A DNA stretch of 64,000 nucleotides from UBA4742 sp037138595 (lineage in GTDB: Bacteria > Actinomycetota > Acidimicrobiia > Acidimicrobiales > Acidimicrobilacustridaceae), in assembly GCA_037138595.1 (NCBI GenBank), contig JBAXIB010000017.1, forward strand, positions 11,828 through 75,827, written 5' to 3'. A program made the position numbers and the translations under genes. Below are positions 53,521-61,641 of the stretch, piece after piece. Under the pieces are notes generated by a model. It worked only from the letters and a program-made list of their open reading frames with translations. It was not told the origin of the DNA and searched no databases. The first letter of the stretch is position 1; each line of letters starts with the position of its first letter.

Positions 53521-54267
53521 GTGAGATTTGATGGCAAGGTCGCGGTCGTGACCGGATCCGGACAAGGAATCGGCGAGGCATACGCCAAAGGATTGGCCCA
53601 AGAAGGGGCCAGCGTCGTTGTCGCCGATCTCAATGTTGCGCAATCGCAGCGAGTCGCTAACGAGATCGTCAATGACGGCGGCACTGCATTAGCGATCGAA
53701 GTTGATGTTGCCGATCCCACCAGTGCTGAAGCACTAGCAGCATCGACCGTTGCGGCATTTGGGGCGATCGATTGTTTGGTAAATAACGCGGCGATTTACG
53801 CCGGTATGAAGATCGAGTCACTGATGAAGGTTGATCTCGACTATTACCACCGCTTCATGGAAGTGAACCTCAATGGCGCGTTGATCATGACTCGAGCGTG
53901 CTACCGGGCGATGTCTCGGCGCGGCGCATCGATCGTGAATCAGTCGTCGACTGCCGCATGGATGGCGGGCGGCTTTTATTCGGTCGCCAAGGCGGGCATC
54001 AATAGCCTCACGGTAAATCTCGCGGCCGAGTTGGCCCATTACGACATTCGGGTAAATGCGATCGCTCCCGGCCCAACCGATACTGATGCGACGCGCACAG
54101 TCGTTCCCGAAATGTTCCTCGAACCAATCGTGCAATCGCTGATGATTAAAAGGATAGGGACCCCAGACGATCTCGTCGGCGCGTGCTTATTTTTATTGTC
54201 TGACGAAGCCCGATGGATGACCGGTCAAGTTGTTGCAGTAGATGGCGGTCAGATCATCCGCATCTGA
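53521..54267 (+). CDS. SDR family oxidoreductase
   Basis: A 248-residue classical SDR. The cofactor motif is VTGSGQGIGEAYAKGL, followed by VVVADLNVAQS, which fits NAD. NNAAIYAGM and the catalytic tyrosine in GGFYSVAKAGINSLT are visible. The C-terminus MTGQVVAVDGGQIIR is standard. The GTG at 53521 follows AGAGG by nine bases. It is divergent from the aldehyde dehydrogenase. It has no mycofactocin-type insertion. Confidence 0.9.
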   Translation: MRFDGKVAVVTGSGQGIGEAYAKGLAQEGASVVVADLNVAQSQRVANEIVNDGGTALAIEVDVADPTSAEALAASTVAAFGAIDCLVNNAAIYAGMKIESLMKVDLDYYHRFMEVNLNGALIMTRACYRAMSRRGASIVNQSSTAAWMAGGFYSVAKAGINSLTVNLAAELAHYDIRVNAIAPGPTDTDATRTVVPEMFLEPIVQSLMIKRIGTPDDLVGACLFLLSDEARWMTGQVVAVDGGQIIRI

Positions 54268-54301
54268 TGACCACCTGATGCCAGCGCATGTGGTCTCGCC
54301 G

Positions 54302-54856
54302 TTAGCCCTCGCGCCCGAACTTGGCCAGTAACCGAGTTTGTTTCGATGGCGCATCGCCGGCGGTCGGTACCTCGGCATCACCCGCGGCATCAGCTTTCGC
54401 GAATAAACGTTCAGAAATCACATCAACGAGTTCTGGGTCTAAGACTTCATCGGCGCCAATGCCACGAAGGACATCCCACGCATGGATGAACGCGTCCACC
54501 GTCATCTCCCAGCAATAACTTTTTGTCGCCGTTATCCCAGCCGACAGCGATACCTCGCCGTCAAGGGCTCCAGGCGCCGAGAAACACGCCAGTGCCTCGG
54601 TCGACGCCGCCGACCATGCGGCGATCGGATCAGTTCCGAGTTGGTCACCGTTGAACCGGTCGCCGATTTCATCGACCGTCGCTCCCTGTAACAGCGGCGG
54701 CACCCAAAGTTGTTCAACGGTCACGTGATTGATGACTTCGCGAACATCCCAGTGGCCACATGGCGTCGAGTTATGCCACTGCTGCCCGCCGACCAGTTGA
54801 ACACCTTCACTAAAGCGATCCATGACCCGATTTGTCACCGCAATGAGTTCTGTCAT
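54302..54856 (-). CDS. TIGR03086/DinB-like metal-binding protein
   Basis: A 184-residue four-helix protein resembling the mycothiol-dependent maleylpyruvate isomerase N-terminal / DinB family. Typical segments are STPCGHWDVREVINHVTVEQLW and WEMTVDAFIHAWDVLRG, which contain the three histidines expected for a metal site (H in GHWDV, NHV and IHAWD). The function is not known; mycothiol linkage is possible. It stands alone with its own promoter (TAGGTT, six bases before the ATG) and is divergent from the TetR gene. Confidence 0.8.
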   Translation of the reverse strand: MTELIAVTNRVMDRFSEGVQLVGGQQWHNSTPCGHWDVREVINHVTVEQLWVPPLLQGATVDEIGDRFNGDQLGTDPIAAWSAASTEALACFSAPGALDGEVSLSAGITATKSYCWEMTVDAFIHAWDVLRGIGADEVLDPELVDVISERLFAKADAAGDAEVPTAGDAPSKQTRLLAKFGREG

Positions 54857-54862
54857 GACGAC

Positions 54863-54868
54863 AACCTA
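54863..54868 (-). promoter_or_regulatory. -10 box (TAGGTT on the minus strand) of a leaderless promoter
   Basis: Minus-strand TAGGTT precedes the ATG at 54856 by six bases. It follows the spacing seen before several other genes in this window. Confidence 0.45.
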
Positions 54869-55017
54869 GGTCGAATGGGGGCAGTGCATTCGTTTGTCCG
54901 CCAGTTACTCAGGGGCAACTCCGACGTGCGAGAAACACGGAGAAACCCAACTCGCCGATGTTAGCGATCGCTGATACCATTTGGAACGGTACCAAAAGTA
55001 CTCCAACAAACTGGTCT

Positions 55018-55029
55018 ACCAACGTTGGT
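55018..55029. promoter_or_regulatory. 12-bp perfect palindrome, candidate TetR operator
   Basis: ACCAACGTTGGT lies 86 bp upstream of the TetR start, in the 258-bp divergent region. A second looser repeat TTTGG-N7-CCAAA lies at 54980-54996. TetR-family proteins commonly bind such palindromes in their own promoters. No gene is seen in this region. Confidence 0.45.
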
Positions 55030-55114
55030 CGTCTTCGCCCACCTCAATGATTTCCGCGAAAGTATCGACCAATTCTGACCGCCGCAACCCCTCCGAAAAC
55101 TAGGAGTACGTCGT

Positions 55115-55720
55115 ATGTCCACGAGCGCCAGCACGCCCCCAGCTGCACCGATTCGCCGGCGGCCCCGAGTACGTTCGGTCGATGCCCGCAAACGACTAAT
55201 CGACACAACCATCGCCATGCTCCGCGTGCAGCCATTTTCCGAAGTGACAACTCGCCGAATCACCAAGCAAGCCGGTTTGCCGCTTTCGGCCCTCTCGCGC
55301 AATTTTGGCTCGCTCTATGGACTGTTCGATGCGGTTGCAAAGGCGCTGTTGGATAACTTCACCTCCGCCCACGCCGAGTACACCGCGCTCGATGTGCTTT
55401 CAAACCCCGACGTCGTGCTTCGAACTCGCCTCATCGCGTGGATCATCGGCCAAGGCGGCGACCCCGTTGCGTTTCGGCCGGTCGGCGAATCACGCTCGAA
55501 TTACATCGCCGAACGCCAGCAACGACTGACTGGGGCAAGTCCCCGAATGGCAATTGCCTGGGCCGAAATCGTCACCTTCATAGTTGAGGGTTACGCGGTT
55601 TTTTCCGAAACTCACCGACCGATCGGTGATCCCGCTATTTCAGATGCGATGGTCGTCATGTTTGAGCTCCAGAAGTCGTTGCGTGATCTCGAATTACAGC
55701 TCGGCTGGAACGAAAACTAG
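55115..55720 (+). CDS. TetR-family transcriptional regulator
   Basis: A 201-residue regulator. A Pro-rich N-terminus of about 25 residues is followed by a TetR helix-turn-helix (VDARKRLIDTTIAMLRVQPFSEVTTRRITKQAGL in the family's usual pattern, then LSRNFGSLYGLFDAV). The C-terminal ligand domain is not assignable. AGGAG lies eight bases before the ATG. The neighbours on either side are catabolic genes, so it probably controls the dioxygenase/P450 module or itself. It is not the usual MftR by position. Confidence 0.85.
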   Translation: MSTSASTPPAAPIRRRPRVRSVDARKRLIDTTIAMLRVQPFSEVTTRRITKQAGLPLSALSRNFGSLYGLFDAVAKALLDNFTSAHAEYTALDVLSNPDVVLRTRLIAWIIGQGGDPVAFRPVGESRSNYIAERQQRLTGASPRMAIAWAEIVTFIVEGYAVFSETHRPIGDPAISDAMVVMFELQKSLRDLELQLGWNEN

Positions 55721-55736
55721 TTCCTACCATTGTCGG

Positions 55737-56639
55737 TTACGCCGGGATATCTCCTCGCAGCGTCACCCGCTGAATCACGCGATGTTGTTCACCGAAGTCG
55801 CCCACCACGGAATGCTGGGTCGATCGGTTATCCCAAAATCCGACGTCGCCAGCCCGCCAGTGATAGCGAACCGTGTAATCGGATTTGACCGAGTGTTCGT
55901 AGAGGAACCGTAACAACGCGTCACTTTCGCTTCGTCGAAGTTGCGAGATGTGTGAGGTGAATCCTTTGTTCACGAATAGGCCTCGCCGGCCTGTTTCAGG
56001 ATGGGTTCGCACCAGTGGGTGTTCGACCGGCACGAGATCGCGCAACGGCTCACCATCCCAACGGCCTTCGCCGACGTGGGCCAACAGTCCCTTGAATTGC
56101 GTCCTTCCGTCATGCACCGCGGTCAAGCCCGCGAGAAAATCCTGCATCGCCGAACTCAGGCCATCGAATGCCGCCTGCTGATCGGAAAACATGGTGTCCC
56201 CACCAGCATCCGGCACTTCCACTGCCCGCAATATTGACCCGAGCGGCGGCCGCTTCATGAAGGTCACGTCGGTGTGCCAATCAAGGCCTCGGGATCGTTT
56301 CGCGACGCCACCATATGCCGCGCCCAATTGGGCCGATTTCGTGTAATCAATTTCGAACACTTCGGGCTGTTCAGCAATACCCGGAATGATCGGGTGACCG
56401 TCGGTCGGCTCACCGAATCGTTTCGCGAACGCCACGTGCTGCGCTGGATCAAGGTCTTGGCCCGGGAAGAACACCACCTTGCGATCCAGCCAAATCTGTC
56501 GAATAGCTGCGACCGTCGAATCATCGAGATCGGTTCGTAAGTCAATGCTTCGTATTTCGGCCCCGATCGTGCCTGACAGCAGGGTCACGTCAAGGCCGAC
56601 TGCCTGGCTGATTTCTTTGAGATCCGAGGACTGAAGCAT
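55737..56639 (-). CDS. TauD/TfdA-family Fe(II)/2-oxoglutarate dioxygenase
   Basis: A 300-residue non-haem iron dioxygenase. The first metal ligands HxD are in LDWHTDVTFMKRPP (about residue 140). The distal histidine is in NRSTQHSVVGDF, and the 2-oxoglutarate arginine in HRVIQRVTLRGD. LDPAQHVAFAKRFG is the standard N-terminal family motif. The ATG at 56639 (MLQSSDLKEIS) is chosen; an earlier ATG at 56804 would overlap the divergent VOC gene. The substrate may be a sulfonate, a sulfate ester or an aryloxy acid. Confidence 0.9.
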   Translation of the reverse strand: MLQSSDLKEISQAVGLDVTLLSGTIGAEIRSIDLRTDLDDSTVAAIRQIWLDRKVVFFPGQDLDPAQHVAFAKRFGEPTDGHPIIPGIAEQPEVFEIDYTKSAQLGAAYGGVAKRSRGLDWHTDVTFMKRPPLGSILRAVEVPDAGGDTMFSDQQAAFDGLSSAMQDFLAGLTAVHDGRTQFKGLLAHVGEGRWDGEPLRDLVPVEHPLVRTHPETGRRGLFVNKGFTSHISQLRRSESDALLRFLYEHSVKSDYTVRYHWRAGDVGFWDNRSTQHSVVGDFGEQHRVIQRVTLRGDIPA

Positions 56640-56644
56640 GCCAA

Positions 56645-56650
56645 AAGGTA
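56645..56650 (-). promoter_or_regulatory. Possible -10 box (TACCTT on the minus strand) for the dioxygenase
   Basis: Minus-strand TACCTT is five bases from the ATG at 56639. It faces the divergent VOC promoter, only about 30 bases away. Confidence 0.35.
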
Positions 56651-56677
56651 CACAGCCAAAATCATTCTTGCCCGCGA

Positions 56678-56683
56678 TACATT
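56678..56683 (+). promoter_or_regulatory. -10 box (TACATT) for the VOC-P450 operon
   Basis: TACATT lies seven bases before the ATG at 56691. Transcription would begin at or just before the start codon. Confidence 0.4.
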
Positions 56684-56690
56684 CACACGC

Positions 56691-57191
56691 ATGACTCGAC
56701 ATGGCGTAGACATTGATCGCACCGCCGAATGGGACTCTCTGCGCGAGAAGTACTTGATCCCTCCGGATCAACGGCCCCCGTCTTCTGCCCGTGGGCTCCA
56801 CCACGCCGCATTCGTGTCAAGCGATGTCGAACAAACCATCATTTTTTACCAAGGTCTCCTTGAGTTCCCGCTTTTGACCATCTTTGAGAATCGTGACTAT
56901 CAAGGATCGACCCACTTCTTCTTTGATCTTGGTCACGAGAACATGATCGGTTTTTTTGACTTTCCCGGTCTCGACCTAGATACCTACCGTGAAGTTCTTG
57001 GTGGTCATCATCATTTCGCCATCTCGGTCACCGAAGAAAAGTGGTTTTACCTCAAAGCCAAACTCGAGGCTGCCGACATCGCTCATCAAATTCACAGCCA
57101 AGACTCGCTCTATTTCTTGGGTCCTGATGGCGAACATCTAGAGCTCCTCAAGAGCCCATTGCGTGAGATGTACGGCGAAGTTTACGAGTGA
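56691..57191 (+). CDS. VOC-family (glyoxalase/dioxygenase-fold) protein
   Basis: A 166-residue vicinal-oxygen-chelate protein. The metal-ligand pattern is visible: LHHAAFVSSDVEQTI (His), HHHFAISV (His) and GPDGEHLELLKS (Glu). It resembles single-domain glyoxalase-like proteins of lactoylglutathione lyase type, but could act on a ring-cleavage intermediate. The stop overlaps the P450 start (GTGA), so translation is coupled. It leads a four-gene operon. Confidence 0.85.
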   Translation: MTRHGVDIDRTAEWDSLREKYLIPPDQRPPSSARGLHHAAFVSSDVEQTIIFYQGLLEFPLLTIFENRDYQGSTHFFFDLGHENMIGFFDFPGLDLDTYREVLGGHHHFAISVTEEKWFYLKAKLEAADIAHQIHSQDSLYFLGPDGEHLELLKSPLREMYGEVYE

Positions 57192-58387
57192 CCTCATCGC
57201 CCTCTGAACCGTATTGGGACCCATTCGATAAAGCGATCGATGCCAACCCTTACGACATCTGGCGACGGTTGCGCAACGACGCTCCGCTGTATCGAAATGA
57301 CCGCCACGACTTTTGGGCACTAAGTCGATTCGAAGATGTTGAAGCGGCTAGCCGCAACCCAGCCCTTTTCAGTTCCGCCCACGGGACTGTGCTCGAGATC
57401 ATGGCCGAGACGCCGATGCTTGGTGGCCAGATGATCTTCATGGATCCACCCGAACATACGGCGATGAGGAGTTTGGTGTCGCGTGCGTTCACCCCAAAGC
57501 GAATGGCTGAGCTTGAGCCCCGTGTGCGCGAGTGCGCCGCGAACTTGCTCGATGCACAATCGGGACGCACCTCGTTCGATTATGTCCAGGATTTCGCCGC
57601 GCCACTGCCGTCAATGGTTATCTCTTCGCTCATTGGCGTGCCCGACGGCGATCGAGAACAGGTCCATCAACTCATTGACACCCTTTTCCATATCGAACCC
57701 GATGTCGGAATGATCAACGACATTGCATTCGCCGCACGTATCGCCTTGTTCGAGTATCTGCGCGAATTGGTCGAGCGTCGACGTCATCACCCCGAAGACG
57801 ACATGATCACCGATCTTGTCGATGCCGAGATCACCGAACCATCCGGTTCACACCGTCGGCTCACCGAGCAAGAGGCCACCGAATTCGTGCTGCTCCTCGT
57901 TGGCGCCGGCACCGAAACCGTGGCACGACTTCTTGGCTGGGCCGGAGTGGTCCTTGACGCTCATCCATCTCAACGCACGGCGTTGGCCGAGAATCATTCG
58001 CTGATTGCCAACGCCGTTGAGGAACTTCTCCGCTTCGAAGCGCCATCGCCGGTGCAGGGTCGTTGGACAACCGCCCCCGTCGAATTGCACGGCGAAACGC
58101 TCGAAATCGGATCGAAACTGCTGCTGCTTACCGGTTCGGCTGGCCGCGACGAGCGCAAATATCCTGGTGCTGACACCTTCGACATCTTTCGGTCATTCGA
58201 CCACCACGTTTCGTTCGGTTACGGCGTTCACTTCTGCCTCGGAGCGGCTTTAGCTCGCATGGAGGGCCGAATAGGGATCGAAGAAACACTCAAGCGCTAC
58301 CCCAAATGGCAAGTCGATCACCAACGTGCTCGGCGACTGCATACCAGCACGGTACGCGGATGGACCAACCTTCCTATTAGCGTCTGA
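57188..58387 (+). CDS. Cytochrome P450
   Basis: A 399-residue soluble bacterial P450. The I-helix is LLVGAGTETVARLL (the O2-binding Ala-Gly-x-x-Thr), the K-helix ExxR is in VEELLRFEAP, and the haem-thiolate loop is FGYGVHFCLGAALARME with Cys at 350. The start GTG at 57188 overlaps the VOC stop. Ferredoxin and ferredoxin reductase genes are not adjacent. It lies upstream of an enoyl-CoA hydratase and an SDR, suggesting hydroxylation at the start of a CoA-dependent degradation route (inference). Confidence 0.94.
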   Translation: MTSSPSEPYWDPFDKAIDANPYDIWRRLRNDAPLYRNDRHDFWALSRFEDVEAASRNPALFSSAHGTVLEIMAETPMLGGQMIFMDPPEHTAMRSLVSRAFTPKRMAELEPRVRECAANLLDAQSGRTSFDYVQDFAAPLPSMVISSLIGVPDGDREQVHQLIDTLFHIEPDVGMINDIAFAARIALFEYLRELVERRRHHPEDDMITDLVDAEITEPSGSHRRLTEQEATEFVLLLVGAGTETVARLLGWAGVVLDAHPSQRTALAENHSLIANAVEELLRFEAPSPVQGRWTTAPVELHGETLEIGSKLLLLTGSAGRDERKYPGADTFDIFRSFDHHVSFGYGVHFCLGAALARMEGRIGIEETLKRYPKWQVDHQRARRLHTSTVRGWTNLPISV

Positions 58388-58415
58388 CAGCAAGTCAGAA
58401 CTCTCGGAGGGCGCC

Positions 58416-59198
58416 ATGACGGCCGAACTAGTCCAGCTCGAAATAGACGGCGCAATCGCCACGATCACCAACAATAATCCAGACAAGCGAAATGCATTCA
58501 CTGATGACATGGATCAGCTGCTGTTCCAGATATTCGCTGAATTGCGCCAGCGTCGAGACTTGCGCGCGGTCATTTGGCGTGGCAACGGTCACTCATTTTC
58601 TTCAGGACGAGACGTTTCGGCCATCGGGGTCAAACAAGGTGACTTGACCCACCACGAACTCATGACCCGAGGCCACCACGGCATTTTGCAGATCTTTGAT
58701 CTTGACGCGCCAATCTTGGTCGCGATGCAAGGTTGGTCAATCGGTGGAAGCTTTCAACGCGCACTGCTCTGCGACATTCGAGTCGCATCACAAGATGCTC
58801 GATTCATGTTGCCCGAAGTCGGCCACGGGGTTATTCCAGACACTGGAGGGGTCGCTCGACTGGTACAAATTTGCGGACCAGGGGTCGTAAGCGATCTCGT
58901 GCTCACGGGCCGGGTCATGGACGCGACCGAAGCGCTCGGCCACGGCATCGTGAGTCGAGTCGTACCGAACGGCGAACTTGACGCCACAGTTCACCAAATG
59001 GCCGAACGTATCGCTGCCGCCCCAGCGGTAACGGTGAAACTCGCGCGACGAGTCATCACACACCTCACCGAGCCCGAGGTGCGCGCGTCAATGGCCGAGG
59101 AACTCATCGGCCAAACGTTTCTCAATAGTTCCCATGACTACGCCGAGTTCCGCGCCGCTAGAGCCGAGAATCGCGACCCTCATTACACCGGAAGTTGA
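58416..59198 (+). CDS. Enoyl-CoA hydratase/isomerase family protein
   Basis: A 260-residue crotonase-fold protein. Conserved pieces are NNPDKRNAFTDDM, GNGHSFSSGRDV and MQGWSIGGSFQRALLCDIRV, then PEVGHGVIPDTGGVARL. The typical second Glu is replaced by an aspartate in this last segment, so the exact reaction is uncertain. The ATG at 58416 has GGAGG five bases upstream. The longer frame from 58326 lies inside the P450 gene. It lies 28 bp after the P450 stop. Confidence 0.88.
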   Translation: MTAELVQLEIDGAIATITNNNPDKRNAFTDDMDQLLFQIFAELRQRRDLRAVIWRGNGHSFSSGRDVSAIGVKQGDLTHHELMTRGHHGILQIFDLDAPILVAMQGWSIGGSFQRALLCDIRVASQDARFMLPEVGHGVIPDTGGVARLVQICGPGVVSDLVLTGRVMDATEALGHGIVSRVVPNGELDATVHQMAERIAAAPAVTVKLARRVITHLTEPEVRASMAEELIGQTFLNSSHDYAEFRAARAENRDPHYTGS

Positions 59199-59199
59199 C

Positions 59200-60126
59200 A
59201 TGACTGACTCGACATCGCCTCCCGCTGATCCCAACGTTCGTTCACTGCCCGGGTTACCGGAGCCACCACCGATAGGCACCGCCGCGCTGCCTGCGGGGAC
59301 CTACGCCGACACCACGGTTTTCGTCACCGGCGGCGGGACAGGACTCGGTCGCGCAATTGCCTGTGAGTTCGCTCGACTCGGGGCCAACATCTTCATTGCT
59401 AGCCGTAAGCCCGAGCATCTCGAAGCTGGACGTGTTGCGATCGAAGCCCTAGGAGCGCGCGTTGCGGTCGTGGCTTGTGACATTCGCGATCCTGATTCAG
59501 TCGCTGGTGCATTTGATGCCGCCGAGCAAGCATTTGGGCTTCCCGACGTGTTGGTCAACAACGCGGCAGCAAACTTTCCCGCTCCGGCCGAGGAGCTTTC
59601 GCCAAACGCGTGGCGGACCGTCGTCGACATCACGCTGAATGGCACGTTCAATTGCTCCAGAGATTTCGCCCGACGGCATCTGACTTCGGCGACGCCTGGC
59701 TCGATCATCAACGTCGGCGCCTCGTATGCCTGGACAGGTGGACCCGGGTTTGCTCATTCATCCGCGGCCAAGGCTGGGGTTAAAAATATGGTTGAAACGC
59801 TCGCCGTTGAATGGGCGCCATATGGCATCCAGGTGAATGGGCTGGTGCCTGGTCTCTTTCCCCACGACGACATGACAGCCGACATTCAAGGAAATCTCAT
59901 TCGTACGACTGATAAAGATAGGTGCCAGCCTGCTTTGCGGGTGGGACGGCTACGCGAACTTGGGTGGGCAGCAACGTTCTTGGCGTCGCCATATGCTCGT
60001 TTCGTTACTGGCCATACCTTTGTAGTTGATGGCGCAAACTGGCAACGTCGTTCGCTCACAAATCCACCAGTAGTGACAATCCGAGACCAAATGGGAATCC
60101 AACAATTCGATCACGGCGATGACTAG
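59200..60126 (+). CDS. SDR family oxidoreductase
   Basis: A 308-residue short-chain dehydrogenase with a Pro-rich extension of about 40 residues before the Rossmann fold. The cofactor motif is VTGGGTGLGRAIACEF, and NNAAANFPAP follows. The expected catalytic tyrosine is not in a clear YxxxK: the segment reads GFAHSSAAKAGVKNMVE, with His/Ser in place of Tyr. It resembles 2,4-dienoyl-CoA reductase-like SDRs, which also lack the tyrosine. The start lies one base after the hydratase stop. Confidence 0.85.
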   Translation: MTDSTSPPADPNVRSLPGLPEPPPIGTAALPAGTYADTTVFVTGGGTGLGRAIACEFARLGANIFIASRKPEHLEAGRVAIEALGARVAVVACDIRDPDSVAGAFDAAEQAFGLPDVLVNNAAANFPAPAEELSPNAWRTVVDITLNGTFNCSRDFARRHLTSATPGSIINVGASYAWTGGPGFAHSSAAKAGVKNMVETLAVEWAPYGIQVNGLVPGLFPHDDMTADIQGNLIRTTDKDRCQPALRVGRLRELGWAATFLASPYARFVTGHTFVVDGANWQRRSLTNPPVVTIRDQMGIQQFDHGDD

Positions 60127-60154
60127 CCGACGCGGTATCACAAGGAGCACGTGC

Positions 60155-61246
60155 ATGTTGCGGCATACAACTATTCCACCCATTCATCGGATCGCCGGTC
60201 TCAGCCTTGTTGTCATAGCGATTGCCACATCGTGTTCGTCAACGAGGGCGAGCTCATCGAGCGCAACATCTGTTCGCTCATCAAGTTCTGCGGCGTTAGT
60301 TGCCCCCGAAGCAGTCCCCGCGAACCCTTCGGCCGGTTGTAGCGCCGCGGTGCCGGTTCCGGCCGGCGAATCCCAAGTTGACCTACCCGAAGGTTCCGAC
60401 GCCCGATTTTACTTACGACACGTTCCCCCCGCACACAACGGCACGACGCCCATTGCGCTCATCATGGATTTTCATGGCTATAGCGAGGGAGCAGCGATTC
60501 ACGAGCACATGTCTGCGCTCGGTCCATTCGGCGATGAGCACGACTTCGTCACCATCACGCCCCAGGGGCAAGGCGTTATTCCGCGGTGGGATTTCACCAT
60601 CGACTCGACTGACCTTGCCTTCATAAGACATGTACTCGACAACGCCGAAGCCACCCTGTGTATCGACGAGAATCGGGTGTTCGTAACTGGATTATCCAAT
60701 GGCGCGTTCATGACTTCGGTTATCGCGTGCGCGATGGCTAACCGGTTTGCCGCGGCCTCCCCCGTAGCCGGAATTCGATCGGTCGAGGGCTGTGATCCGT
60801 CGCGTTCGGTCCCGGTTATCGCGTTTCACGGCACCGCGGACCCATTTGTCGCCTTCGACGGAAGCATGGGTCCAGCCGCAGCAAAGTTGCCCGCCCCCGA
60901 TGGATCGGGCCGCACGCTCGGCGAGATCGGAGCCGTCGATCCAACGGCGAAAGGTCCCACAATCCCCGAGATCACCGCATCCTGGGCTCAACGAAACCAG
61001 TGTGACGAATCGCCAAGCGAAACAGTCGTCGCATCAGATGTCACACTCGTTCAATTCACGTGCCCACCTGGTGCCGAAGTGGAGCTCTACCGCATTACCG
61101 ATGGCGGGCACACGTGGCCCGGAAGCGAATTCTCAAAAAAGATCGAGTCGATTGTCGGCCACACGACTGATTCGATCTCGGCAAACGAGCTGATGTGGAC
61201 ATTCTTCTTAGCGCATCCGCTCCAGCCGGCGACTAGCGCAAACTGA
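60155..61246 (+). CDS. LpqC-like polyhydroxybutyrate depolymerase / esterase lipoprotein
   Basis: A 363-residue exported alpha/beta hydrolase. The N-terminus has a hydrophobic core and lipobox-like IAIATSCSST, then a Ser-rich linker. The nucleophile motif is GLSNGAFMTS, the acid is in FHGTADPFVAF, and the histidine in TDGGHTWPGSE. This is the pattern of esterase/PHB depolymerase family members such as LpqC. AAGGAG lies eight bases before the ATG at 60155; the frame from 60119 overlaps the SDR gene and is less likely. It may be co-transcribed with the P450 operon. Confidence 0.88.
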   Translation: MLRHTTIPPIHRIAGLSLVVIAIATSCSSTRASSSSATSVRSSSSAALVAPEAVPANPSAGCSAAVPVPAGESQVDLPEGSDARFYLRHVPPAHNGTTPIALIMDFHGYSEGAAIHEHMSALGPFGDEHDFVTITPQGQGVIPRWDFTIDSTDLAFIRHVLDNAEATLCIDENRVFVTGLSNGAFMTSVIACAMANRFAAASPVAGIRSVEGCDPSRSVPVIAFHGTADPFVAFDGSMGPAAAKLPAPDGSGRTLGEIGAVDPTAKGPTIPEITASWAQRNQCDESPSETVVASDVTLVQFTCPPGAEVELYRITDGGHTWPGSEFSKKIESIVGHTTDSISANELMWTFFLAHPLQPATSAN

Positions 61247-61278
61247 TCTTGCCTTGCTGCGCGTGAGACGATGCACCC

Positions 61279-61638
61279 GTGGATGAAACGCGGGTGGACC
61301 GATGGCTGTGGGCGATCCGGCTGTATAAAACTCGAACCGCCGCATCGGATGCTTGCCAAGGTGGACACGTTTCAGTCAACGGGATTTCGGCGAAACCCGC
61401 TACCCGGGTGCATGTCGGCGACCGAGTCGAAGCTCGCCTTGATCATCGAGACCGATTGCTCGAAGTCGTTCGCGTCATTGACAAACGCGTCGGCGCGCCA
61501 ATCGCCGCGACGTGTGTCATTGACCACAGCGCACCGATCCCGAGTGACCCAACACCACCACCGCTCACACGTGAGCGAGGGGCTGGGCGACCCACCAAGC
61601 GCGAGCGCCGGCAAATCGACCGCCACCGCGGCCGGTAA
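61279..61638 (+). CDS. S4-domain RNA-binding protein (HSP15-like)
   Basis: A 119-residue protein with an S4 RNA-binding fold at the N-terminus (TRVDRWLWAIRLYKTRTAASDACQGGHV and VNG, in short pieces) and a basic tail (GRPTKRERRQIDRHRGR). This matches the HSP15/YabN-like group that binds stalled 50S subunits or tRNA. The GTG at 61279 is the usual start. The sulfatase gene converges on it with 3 bp between stops. Confidence 0.88.
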   Translation: MDETRVDRWLWAIRLYKTRTAASDACQGGHVSVNGISAKPATRVHVGDRVEARLDHRDRLLEVVRVIDKRVGAPIAATCVIDHSAPIPSDPTPPPLTRERGAGRPTKRERRQIDRHRGR

Positions 61639-61641
61639 CGA

